NCBI RefSeq assembly: GCF_030994125.1 | Contig: NZ_CP099918.1 | Location: 496,001-560,000, forward strand | Direction: 5' to 3' | Length of the DNA: 64,000 nucleotides | Origin: Pseudoalteromonas xiamenensis | GTDB taxonomy: Bacteria; Pseudomonadota; Gammaproteobacteria; Enterobacterales; Alteromonadaceae | In this document: piece after piece, positions 54,974 to 62,669 of the stretch | Layout: every line of letters begins with the position of its first letter | Numbering within the stretch: position 1 is the stretch's first letter | Program-made: the position numbers and the translations under genes | The notes under the pieces: model-generated | What the model saw: the letters and a program-made list of their open reading frames with translations, nothing else | Databases searched by the model: none | What the model was told of the DNA's origin: nothing

Positions 54974-56976
54974 GCGTTTGCTCGGCTGGATGCGAAATGC
55001 CAGGAAATCGAGCAGCTGATGGACGAGCTGCTGAAAGAGGCTAAAACAAAGTGAAAAACTGCTTGAGAACTTAGTGTGCTTTCATTTGATTAGCACCGCG
55101 ATGCGTAAGGTCAGCGGCGCAAGTGCGTACGACTCCATGACGCGCGAGTTTGAACATGAGATAATCAATGGTCTGATTTCTCTTCGCCGTGTCAAATGGA
55201 ACTTAACGCTTAATGTTTTCTTAAGTTGAACCTTGCAACATGGAATGCAAATCAACGACCAAAACGTCAGAGCTTATGTCAGCTTTGCCAATATCAGCTA
55301 GAGAGGTCTAAGCTATGGATACCCAACTTACCCCCGCCGACTTAATGGTAAGCCCGACGCTTTACAGGGAACTTAAGGCGTGCGCCAACCGTATTTTGGC
55401 CCAATACGGCAACAACATTACATTGCAAACCACTGAGGTAGTGCATGAGGCCTGTGTAAAACTGATCGAAGCCGATGGCAGCTATCAAAGCAAGGAACAC
55501 CTGTTCCGCACAGCCGCCAAGGCGATGCGTCACTTACTGATCGACTACGCCCGTGCCAAGTCGGCCTCCAAGCGCGGCGGCAGCGCCGTAAAAACCCAGT
55601 GGCTTGACGAATTGCTCAGTGAAGATGACGAAAACGAGGGGTTACTGGCGGTTGAACAGTGTTTCAAGCAAATTTGTACCGTTGGCGATCGTATGGAGTC
55701 AATCGTTGAGCTTCATTATTTCGCCGGCTTTCCACAGCAAAAGGTCGCTGATACACTTAGCCTCAGCTTGCGGACTGTCGAACGGGAACTCACGTTCGCT
55801 CGCGCATTTTTATACGACCGACTAAGTAAAGGTAATAGCCCAGATTATGCTTGATCTCAAACGTGTTAAAGTGCTGTTCGACGACTGTATTGATCTCGCC
55901 GTCGAGGAACGACAAAAATTCCTAGAACAAAGTGGTTGTAGCAAGGAAGAACAACATGAAGTCTTACGTTTGCTGGCCCACTTAGACTCGACCAAGACCA
56001 TCCATCTTGCGGGTCATGCACAACAACTAATCGGCCAACACATTCGCGAACTAGGTCAACAATTGCAATCGGGGCAGCTACTTGGCCCTTATCGCATCAT
56101 TGAAGAAATTGGCGCCGGTGGCATGGGCGTGGTGTTTTTAGCTGAACGTGCCGATGGGCAATACGAACAAACTGTCGCTATCAAACTCGCGCCTGGTTTT
56201 TCCGCCGCGGACGATCTTCAACATTTCTCTACGGAACGTCAACTATTAGCTAAGCTACAGCATCCCCATATCGCCATGTTACTTGATGGTGGCGTCACCG
56301 ACGACAAGCGACCTTACCTCGTCATGGAGTATGTTGAAGGTCAAAATCTGACTGACTACTGTGCATCACAACAGCTGTCTTTAACACGAAAACTCGATCT
56401 GTTTTTACACGTCTGCGATGCGGTCAGCTACGCACATCAACGCTTAATAATCCACTGTGACCTCAAAGCCGAAAATATTTTGGTAAACCGTGAAGGCGTT
56501 GTAAAGCTACTTGATTTCGGCACAAGCCGAGTACTACAACATGGCCAAGAAGATACCGATGCCGCTCGCATCATGGCCATGACACTGTCCTGCGCCAGTC
56601 CTGAGCAAATCCTCGGCGAGCCAACAACGACCGCCACTGATGTCTATGGCCTCGGTGCACTGCTATATCAATTGCTCACAGGGCACTCGCCACACACAGT
56701 TGACCGAGACATGATGGCTGCCACTCTCGAATCAATTTGCCGTGACAAACCGAAAGCGCCAAGCGATTTCCAACATCGCATAAGCAAAGATCTCGACAAT
56801 ATTACCCTCAAAGCCCTTGAAAAACTGCCTCTAGACAGATACCAAAGCGCCTCGGATCTTGCCCGAGACATTAAACGTTACCTTAGAGGACAAGCGGTGT
56901 CGGCAACCCGTTCAACCCCTGTCTATCTGTTCAGCAAATTACTCAAACGCCATCCCCTTGCCGCCGTGTTGAGCTC
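54974..56976 (+). repeat. 2.0-kb direct repeat, copy 2
   Basis: Partner of 50583-52585. The left edge falls inside the DHp coding sequence, whose last 27 codons are kept, and abuts the REP-like palindrome. The right edge falls in the kinase transmembrane helix, where the reading changes from AGCTCGGCT to AGCTCAGCG and homology drops sharply. Confidence 0.92.
55315..55854 (+). CDS. ECF-type sigma factor, copy 2
   Basis: A 179-aa near-identical copy of the sigma factor at 50924. The only protein difference I see is Gly to Ser in SKRGGS (SKRGGG in copy 1). An in-frame TAA immediately before the ATG fixes the start. Ribosome site and coupling to the kinase match copy 1. With almost the same recognition regions, both sigma factors should direct the same promoters. 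Confidence 0.92.
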   Translation: MDTQLTPADLMVSPTLYRELKACANRILAQYGNNITLQTTEVVHEACVKLIEADGSYQSKEHLFRTAAKAMRHLLIDYARAKSASKRGGSAVKTQWLDELLSEDDENEGLLAVEQCFKQICTVGDRMESIVELHYFAGFPQQKVADTLSLSLRTVERELTFARAFLYDRLSKGNSPDYA

Positions 56977-58645
56977 AGCGCTTATCATCGCCATGACAAC
57001 GGGACTAGTGGTGACTAACCGACTAAACCAAACATTGACTCAACAGCGCAACGATTTGGTCATTTCCGGTCAAGAAGCGAAACGTCAAGCCAATGCTGCT
57101 ATGAGGGTCACAGAGCTGCTAATGGATGTGTTTTCCGGTGCATCACCTGAAAATGCGAAGGGTCGAACCGTCAATGTTGACGACTTGTTATCACAAGCCA
57201 CAGAAGCAACTCGCAACTCACTCCATGAGGAACCAAAGGTTAAGGCGCAATTGCTTAGCTCCTTAGCTAAGGTCAGTGATCTGATCGGCAAACCCAAAGA
57301 CGCTTATCAATTGCAACTCGACGCAATCGAACTCGATGAACGTTTAGGCGACCCAAATCCTGAGCAAGGTACACGAGCCTTGGTGGATTTAGCTAAGTAC
57401 TATGATAGAGCTGGGGTTCTGGATAGCGCATGGCACACTATTGAGCAAGCAGAAGCTCAGTTAAGGCCCAATGAAAACAACGAACTTTCCGTCGACATAA
57501 CGTATCGTAAGGGCCAGATTCAACTCGCACTAGGCAAGCCAGTCAAAGCTGCAGAATATTTCCAAAATGCCTATAGCCAATGGAAACTATTGAAAAGTGG
57601 TGATATCGAACAGGGTATTCGAATTCAAAGTAGGCTCGCGACATCTTATTACGACCAGGCCAACTTCGAAGCATCGGTGAACTTACAACGTGAGTTGCTC
57701 AAGGAAAAACTGGCTTACTTTGGCGATCAACACCCGGACACGCTCTACAGCTACCAAAACTTCGGCCAAGGACTGATGCGATTGGGTCGAATGGAAGAAG
57801 CAAAAGAGGCGCTGACGAAGGCATATCAAGCTTCGAAAGCCATTTATTCTGTTCAACATCCCCAATATCGTTTTACTGCTCGATTGTATAGCAGCCTGCT
57901 TAGGCGCATGGGTCATTATCGTCAAGCAATTGACATCATGACAGAAGCCATTGATGCAGAATCCCAAGAGGCCGTATCGAACGCCCGCGTGCTTTCCGAT
58001 CGCGGCTATCTTTATCACTTCGTCGGCATGACGGACAAAGCGTTTGCCGATCTTAGCAAAGCCGTTTCGTTGTTTACTGCAAATCTTCCAGACACTTCCT
58101 CCATCGCCTTCTTTGCACGTAGTCTCTATGGCGAATTGTTGGTCTACCAAGGCAAAAGAGAGGAAGGATTGGCGCTGATTGAAAAAATCCGCAGTATGAA
58201 TGCGGAGCAATATGGCGAAGATGATTATGGCGTCGGCGGCGCACATGAGCGACTGGCAAAAATTGCTATCAAGGAACGCCGCTTTGATGAAGCCAAGGCT
58301 CATATCGCCAAGGCGAGAGACAGTTTTGATCACTTCTTCAAACGCAGCGAAGGATCCCATCTAAGTTTGGATCAAGTCGAAATCGACCTTGCTTTTGCTA
58401 AGCAAGATTGGCCCGATGCGCTCAACAAACTCGAGGCATACCATGCCCGCGTGTCGGAAATTTATTCTGAACGAGTGCCTCTCCTTGCCTTCATCGAGTC
58501 CGAGCTCGGTGAAGCAAGATTTATGACTGGTGACACCTCGGGAATCGAGCTGATGCGCCGAAGCCTGAGCGAAGTTAAAGGTGAAATACCTGAAGATTCT
58601 GGATTTTATCGTCAAATGCAGGACAGAGTTAATCGTTTAAAATAA
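55847..58645 (+). CDS. Membrane Ser/Thr protein kinase with divergent TPR-like sensor, copy 2
   Basis: A 932-aa kinase whose first about 376 residues are essentially those of copy 1 (GAGGMG, AIKLA, HCDLKAEN, DFG, SPEQ, membrane helix from about 370). Beyond the helix it keeps the same layout (a motif like ASPENAxG after a short coiled coil, then TPR-like repeats such as ALVDLAKYYDRAGVLDSA and DTLYSYQNFGQGLMRLGRME), but residue identity is low. The two kinases therefore share a catalytic module and differ in the extracytoplasmic part. The start is coupled to sigma copy 2 by an 8-bp overlap, and a strong terminator follows. Confidence 0.92.
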   Translation: MLDLKRVKVLFDDCIDLAVEERQKFLEQSGCSKEEQHEVLRLLAHLDSTKTIHLAGHAQQLIGQHIRELGQQLQSGQLLGPYRIIEEIGAGGMGVVFLAERADGQYEQTVAIKLAPGFSAADDLQHFSTERQLLAKLQHPHIAMLLDGGVTDDKRPYLVMEYVEGQNLTDYCASQQLSLTRKLDLFLHVCDAVSYAHQRLIIHCDLKAENILVNREGVVKLLDFGTSRVLQHGQEDTDAARIMAMTLSCASPEQILGEPTTTATDVYGLGALLYQLLTGHSPHTVDRDMMAATLESICRDKPKAPSDFQHRISKDLDNITLKALEKLPLDRYQSASDLARDIKRYLRGQAVSATRSTPVYLFSKLLKRHPLAAVLSSALIIAMTTGLVVTNRLNQTLTQQRNDLVISGQEAKRQANAAMRVTELLMDVFSGASPENAKGRTVNVDDLLSQATEATRNSLHEEPKVKAQLLSSLAKVSDLIGKPKDAYQLQLDAIELDERLGDPNPEQGTRALVDLAKYYDRAGVLDSAWHTIEQAEAQLRPNENNELSVDITYRKGQIQLALGKPVKAAEYFQNAYSQWKLLKSGDIEQGIRIQSRLATSYYDQANFEASVNLQRELLKEKLAYFGDQHPDTLYSYQNFGQGLMRLGRMEEAKEALTKAYQASKAIYSVQHPQYRFTARLYSSLLRRMGHYRQAIDIMTEAIDAESQEAVSNARVLSDRGYLYHFVGMTDKAFADLSKAVSLFTANLPDTSSIAFFARSLYGELLVYQGKREEGLALIEKIRSMNAEQYGEDDYGVGGAHERLAKIAIKERRFDEAKAHIAKARDSFDHFFKRSEGSHLSLDQVEIDLAFAKQDWPDALNKLEAYHARVSEIYSERVPLLAFIESELGEARFMTGDTSGIELMRRSLSEVKGEIPEDSGFYRQMQDRVNRLK

Positions 58646-58656
58646 AAGGGCACAAT

Positions 58657-58680
58657 AAAGACGCCTAAAAAGGCGTCTTT
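58657..58680 (+). terminator. Intrinsic terminator after kinase copy 2
   Basis: A perfect 10-bp stem (AAAGACGCCT / AGGCGTCTTT) with an AAAA loop, ending in a T-rich tail, 11 bp beyond the kinase stop. Confidence 0.88.
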
Positions 58681-58727
58681 AGTTACTTAAGTGCTAATTG
58701 AACACGTCACTAGTTACAAATCGGAGC

Positions 58728-58865
58728 TCAGCGCAACATCGATTCAGACAACGATGCCCACTCCGTTCGATGAGGAATGATTTTGTGTGGCAATCTCGAG
58801 TTGATTTTGCTTAACAATTCAGCGCGATAGTTTTCTGGAATTGTTTTGAAAACAATTCCCCCCAT
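58728..58865 (-). CDS. Possible 45-aa small protein downstream of the 207-aa membrane protein
   Basis: An open frame of 45 codons begins 13 bp after the stop of the leftward gene at 58879, with GGTGG before the ATG. The product starts MGGIVFKTIPENYRAELL, then is rich in basic and polar residues. I do not recognise it. The first codons overlap a perfect 11-bp-arm palindrome (GGAATTGTTTT, 58837-58859), which might instead be a regulatory or termination hairpin. Real coding is uncertain. Confidence 0.3.
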   Translation of the reverse strand: MGGIVFKTIPENYRAELLSKINSRLPHKIIPHRTEWASLSESMLR

Positions 58866-58878
58866 TAACCACCACGAT

Positions 58879-59502
58879 TTAACTGGCACAGAGAGCCGAT
58901 TGGCCTCGGCTTGGGTGATCCGAGTAAAGGTGAATAGTTAGATCTGCCGGTTCGACAGACAACCAAAGCTCACTATCCCCTTTTGGACATAACGAATTAC
59001 GGATATACTCTCTTTGATAATGAGGCTCTAGAGATAAAGGCTGCGGCATTTCGATATGTATCGTTATCCCGTTTCCTTCTGCGTTGGCACCGCGAAAACG
59101 CCAATCGCCGACCAGAAACTTTGCCGTAAAGTAACGCTCAACCTGTGATAATTGAGTGTCATCAAGTCGATGGTCGCGGGTCATCTCAATTGTACGATGG
59201 GTGGTACCTGGCTCATCAAGGCTGGGTATTGTTCCTTCTGAGTTTGAGAAAACCCAACCCAGACTCAGCATGATCAGTACTACAGCGCCATACAAACATT
59301 GTAGTTGAACTCTCAGCCTTTGCTTTTGCTGCTCGATAAGCGCTTTTTGCGCTCGACTTTTAGCGTATTTTTCTTGAGTTGCTTTCAGTAGAGCTCTGCG
59401 CTCTGCACGGATTTTTTCAATTACGTCTGCAAACTGACCATCATCGATATCATTGAAGTCAATGGTCAAATTCATTGTATCTGCGATGGTTTTATCTTGC
59501 AT
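58879..59502 (-). CDS. Unrecognised single-pass membrane protein
   Basis: A 207-aa protein with AAGGA 7 nt before the ATG at 59502. An acidic N-terminus (DFNDIDDGQFADVI) is followed by a highly charged helix (about 30-66, rich in Lys, Arg, Gln, Glu). A membrane helix lies at about 69-86 (CLYGAVVLIMLSLGWVF), and the outer domain of about 120 residues contains two Cys (NSLCPKG and SALCAS) that could pair. I do not recognise the family. The layout, a cytoplasmic tail with one helix and a small periplasmic domain, resembles membrane anti-sigma or accessory proteins, but no zinc-binding anti-sigma motif is present. It faces the sigma/kinase module tail to tail. Confidence 0.7.
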   Translation of the reverse strand: MQDKTIADTMNLTIDFNDIDDGQFADVIEKIRAERRALLKATQEKYAKSRAQKALIEQQKQRLRVQLQCLYGAVVLIMLSLGWVFSNSEGTIPSLDEPGTTHRTIEMTRDHRLDDTQLSQVERYFTAKFLVGDWRFRGANAEGNGITIHIEMPQPLSLEPHYQREYIRNSLCPKGDSELWLSVEPADLTIHLYSDHPSRGQSALCAS

Positions 59503-59721
59503 TATCGATCCTTACTTGTGTTGCGTGATTAAAAAGGCTCAAGTCAACTGCAACTTGAGCTGTATAATTAATTACGCATTTACACAAATAGAACCGCCAC
59601 ACCATTTAACGAAAATTAAAAATAATTTTCCGGCTCCTTAATCCAAATTGTTCTTGAAGCCCTAAACATGTCTAAAGAGGTGCATCAAAAACTTCTTCAA
59701 ATATATACCGACCACCAGACG

Positions 59722-60444
59722 TTATTTACACGATTGGTTTTCAATAAACACAGAAACAGCGTTGCTCATTGTGCTTGTAAGCCAATTGGGGCCGTAGTCC
59801 GACATATCATTATGACGAGCATTTGGAATTTGTTTTACACATACAGGATAAGTTGCGCGTTCGCTGTCGGAATAAAGCACATTTGCATCTGCAGGAAAAT
59901 CACTTCCTCGAATCGACAAGACACGAATGTCCTTGTTCCGAGGCAATAGCACTCGTCGACTATCAATCGTCACTATCGCAGCAACGTATTTCGGCGTTGC
60001 GTTTGCATACCACGCTGAAATGTCACCACCATTCGAGTGACCAAACAGCCATAAGTGCTCAAAATCATAGGACTTAAAAACGGGTTCTAACGATTCTCGA
60101 ACAAACGTAAGTGTTTGTGCGCCACGTTGCCAATTTTCAGCGCGTGTCGCATAAAACGGTTGCACAGGAGACAAGTCAGGGTCTTGCTCCAACTCATGAC
60201 CAATTGACACCGTCATAAAACCACGTTGTACCAAAGAACGAACGATAAATTGGTATTTATTGTGTGGAACACCATAACCAGAACTTATAAAGGCAACGTT
60301 ACAGCGTTGCTGTGACGTACAACGAGCTTCGTTCTCTGGAAGGTGAATTTCAATTGGAATGGTACGGTGTCGTCTTTCATCCACCAGCGACTCAGGAAAA
60401 GATGATTCGCCAAGTGTTGCTGCGGCAAGCATCGCAAGTAACAT
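59722..60444 (-). CDS. Exported alpha/beta hydrolase
   Basis: A 240-aa protein with a short hydrophobic N-terminus that probably acts as a signal peptide (MLLAMLAAATLG). It has the alpha/beta-hydrolase pattern: VAFISSGYGVPHNKY (oxyanion region), the nucleophile elbow GHSNGG with the catalytic Ser, and a late His in NARHNDMSD. Two Cys in RCTSQQRCN fit a periplasmic disulfide. It may be an esterase or peptidase; the substrate is not readable. AAGGACAT precedes the ATG at 60444. It diverges from the ABC-efflux operon to its right. Confidence 0.82.
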   Translation of the reverse strand: MLLAMLAAATLGESSFPESLVDERRHRTIPIEIHLPENEARCTSQQRCNVAFISSGYGVPHNKYQFIVRSLVQRGFMTVSIGHELEQDPDLSPVQPFYATRAENWQRGAQTLTFVRESLEPVFKSYDFEHLWLFGHSNGGDISAWYANATPKYVAAIVTIDSRRVLLPRNKDIRVLSIRGSDFPADANVLYSDSERATYPVCVKQIPNARHNDMSDYGPNWLTSTMSNAVSVFIENQSCK

Positions 60445-60706
60445 TTGATATGTCCTTATTTTTATTGTTCTATTTTTCAGGCGATTGTAGTTCAGAAGTA
60501 GATACGCGACAAATCAAACGGCGTAACTGAAGTGGCCTGACTGAATTTCAATGTAAAATTCCCAATATCGTCAAACACGTTTTCCCGATTTCGAAAATCT
60601 GATCCGCCTGACAGCTTAAGAATTTCATAACACATTGTATTAAAACAATTTAAACATTGGCATTTGGCTTGCTCCTTATTATTAATCGTAATTATGGAGC
60701 GTTACA

Positions 60707-61945
60707 GTGGACAAAATACGTACAACCCAACCTAACTCAAAAACCTGGATAACATGGCCTGCAGTTGCAGTTGTTATTCTAACTTCGTTTTGGCTCTTGC
60801 AGGGCGAAGCAACGACACACATCTCTAGAGATAAACTCTGGTTGGCTTCAGTGACTCAAGGAGACTTGTCACTTCAAGCCTCTGGTTTTGGCGTCTTGCA
60901 ATCGAAAGCGCAACGTTTTCTCACCGCACCGTTTTCAGCGGTAGTTGAAGAAATACGTTTAAAACCAGGTGCACTGGTCAATAAGAATTCGATCATCGTA
61001 CGGTTGAGTAATCCTGAGATAGACCAAAATGTGACAACCGCTCAAATGACCGTAAATGCTCAAAAAGCGGTGATGGCTGAGTTTCAACTGAACTTTGAAA
61101 AAGAACAACTTGGCGTTCAACAGGAGATTCAAGAAGTTACCCTTGATTTGAACGTAGCTAAAACACGTTTAAATGCAGAAAAAAACTTGGCAAAAGAGGG
61201 GGTCGTTTCAAGCTTAGATTTATTAAATAGCGAAGCCAACGTGGCAAAACTTGAAGCGCGATTGTCGCATTTACATAAACGAGATAGAAAAAGCCAAGCG
61301 TTATTCAAACAGAAAGAACAGATAGAATCTCAAAAACTAGAAGAAAAACAAAGCCTGCTTTCTCTTGCTCTAAACCAACAAGCCCGCTTAAACGTAACAG
61401 CGGGTATTGATGGCGTGTTACAAGCCTTACCGATTGAATTAGGTCAAAGCTTAAACATCGGCAGTCAAATAGCACTGGTTGGTAACACTGATTCTTTAAT
61501 TGCCCTAATCAAAGTACCCCAACAAGAACTCCAGAATCTCGCCATTGGCCATCCTGCCATTGTTGATACCCGCGGTGGTTCAGCACAAGCAAATGTGGTT
61601 CGCATAGACCCTGTAGTACAAGACGGTCACGTTGAAGTCGAATTGGAGCTGGTTGGCGATTTACCGAGTAATGCGCGTCCTGCACTTAACGTGTCTGCTG
61701 TGATAGAGTTAGGCACGGTTGCGAACGTATTGACTCTGCCCGTCCCCGTTAACGCTAAAGCGAACTCTCGCGTACCGCTTTATAAGCTGTCGAGCGACCA
61801 ACACAGTGCAGAACTCGTGTGGGTTGAACTTGGCAAAAAAAGCGGTCAACGCATTGAAGTGCTAAACGGTGCTGCACGCGGTGATGAATTCATCTTGTCG
61901 GATATCGGCAATCAATATCAACAAACCAACATCGAATTAAAATAA
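60707..61945 (+). CDS. MacA/HlyD-like periplasmic adaptor
   Basis: A 412-aa membrane-fusion protein starting at GTG 60707, with GGAG 8 nt upstream. A membrane anchor lies at about 17-33 (PAVAVVILTSFWLLQG). Two lipoyl-like halves (ASGFGVLQSKAQRFL..., and LNVTAGIDGVLQALPIELGQ) flank a long coiled-coil hairpin (about 115-215), and a beta-barrel/C-terminal region follows. It joins an inner-membrane ABC permease to an outer-membrane channel. The ATPase gene begins 16 bp downstream, so the three genes form one operon. No TolC gene is in the window. Confidence 0.9.
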   Translation: MDKIRTTQPNSKTWITWPAVAVVILTSFWLLQGEATTHISRDKLWLASVTQGDLSLQASGFGVLQSKAQRFLTAPFSAVVEEIRLKPGALVNKNSIIVRLSNPEIDQNVTTAQMTVNAQKAVMAEFQLNFEKEQLGVQQEIQEVTLDLNVAKTRLNAEKNLAKEGVVSSLDLLNSEANVAKLEARLSHLHKRDRKSQALFKQKEQIESQKLEEKQSLLSLALNQQARLNVTAGIDGVLQALPIELGQSLNIGSQIALVGNTDSLIALIKVPQQELQNLAIGHPAIVDTRGGSAQANVVRIDPVVQDGHVEVELELVGDLPSNARPALNVSAVIELGTVANVLTLPVPVNAKANSRVPLYKLSSDQHSAELVWVELGKKSGQRIEVLNGAARGDEFILSDIGNQYQQTNIELK

Positions 61946-61961
61946 CAAAGAGGGAATAACT

Positions 61962-62669
61962 ATGACGTCGCAACCCGCAATTAAACTAACTGACTTAACG
62001 AAAGTATATTTAACCGATAGCTTAGAAACACACGCTCTTCAAGGGGTCAATCTTACGATTGGACAGGGTGAATTCGTGTCTATTTCGGGCCCATCCGGCT
62101 GCGGAAAATCAACACTGCTGAGCATTTTAGGGCTCCTCGATAGTAGTTCATCGGGACATTATTTCATTGAGGGTGAAGAAGTTAGTCAGTTGGACGAAAA
62201 TCGTCGTGCAGAATTTCGTAACCAAAAAATCGGCTTTGTTTTTCAATCCTTTAATTTGATTGATGAGCTAACAGTATTTGAAAACGTTGCGCTCGTTTTA
62301 CGCTATCGCGAGCCAGCCGTATCTGAAGCCGACATTGAATCGGCCGTCCTAAATGCGTTAAAAAAAGTAGAAATGTCGCATCGTCAGCAACATAAACCCA
62401 ATCAACTTTCAGGCGGACAACAGCAACGTGTCGCAATTGCTCGCGCCTTAGTTGGATCTCCGACCGTTTTGCTTGTCGATGAGCCAACAGGTAATTTGGA
62501 TTCGAAAAACGGTGATGCCGTCATGATGTTATTACGCGAGCTTAATATGCAAGGCACCACCATTTGCATGGTGACACACGATCCTCGTTACGCTGATTTT
62601 GCCAACAAACAGTATCATTTGTTAGATGGAAAAATCGTTTCTCAGCCAACGTTGAGGGCCGCATCATGA
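61962..62669 (+). CDS. MacB/LolD-type ABC transporter ATP-binding protein
   Basis: A 235-aa ATPase with Walker A GPSGCGKST (43-51), Q-loop FVFQSFNLI, signature LSGGQQQR (about 147-154), Walker B VLLVDEPTGNLDS and an H-loop His in CMVTHDP. The sequence type matches the MacB/LolD group that powers mechanotransmission. GAGGG lies 8 nt before the ATG. The stop overlaps the permease start (ATGA), implying coupled translation. Confidence 0.95.
   Translation: MTSQPAIKLTDLTKVYLTDSLETHALQGVNLTIGQGEFVSISGPSGCGKSTLLSILGLLDSSSSGHYFIEGEEVSQLDENRRAEFRNQKIGFVFQSFNLIDELTVFENVALVLRYREPAVSEADIESAVLNALKKVEMSHRQQHKPNQLSGGQQQRVAIARALVGSPTVLLVDEPTGNLDSKNGDAVMMLLRELNMQGTTICMVTHDPRYADFANKQYHLLDGKIVSQPTLRAAS

Noticed and set aside
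25322..58645. A prophage, integrative element or IS island explaining the duplications
   Set aside because: No integrase, transposase, tRNA-flanked repeat or phage gene is visible; only a REP-like palindrome was found.
59668..59949. 93-codon plus-strand frame
   Set aside because: It lies antisense to the alpha/beta hydrolase gene and has no family signature.
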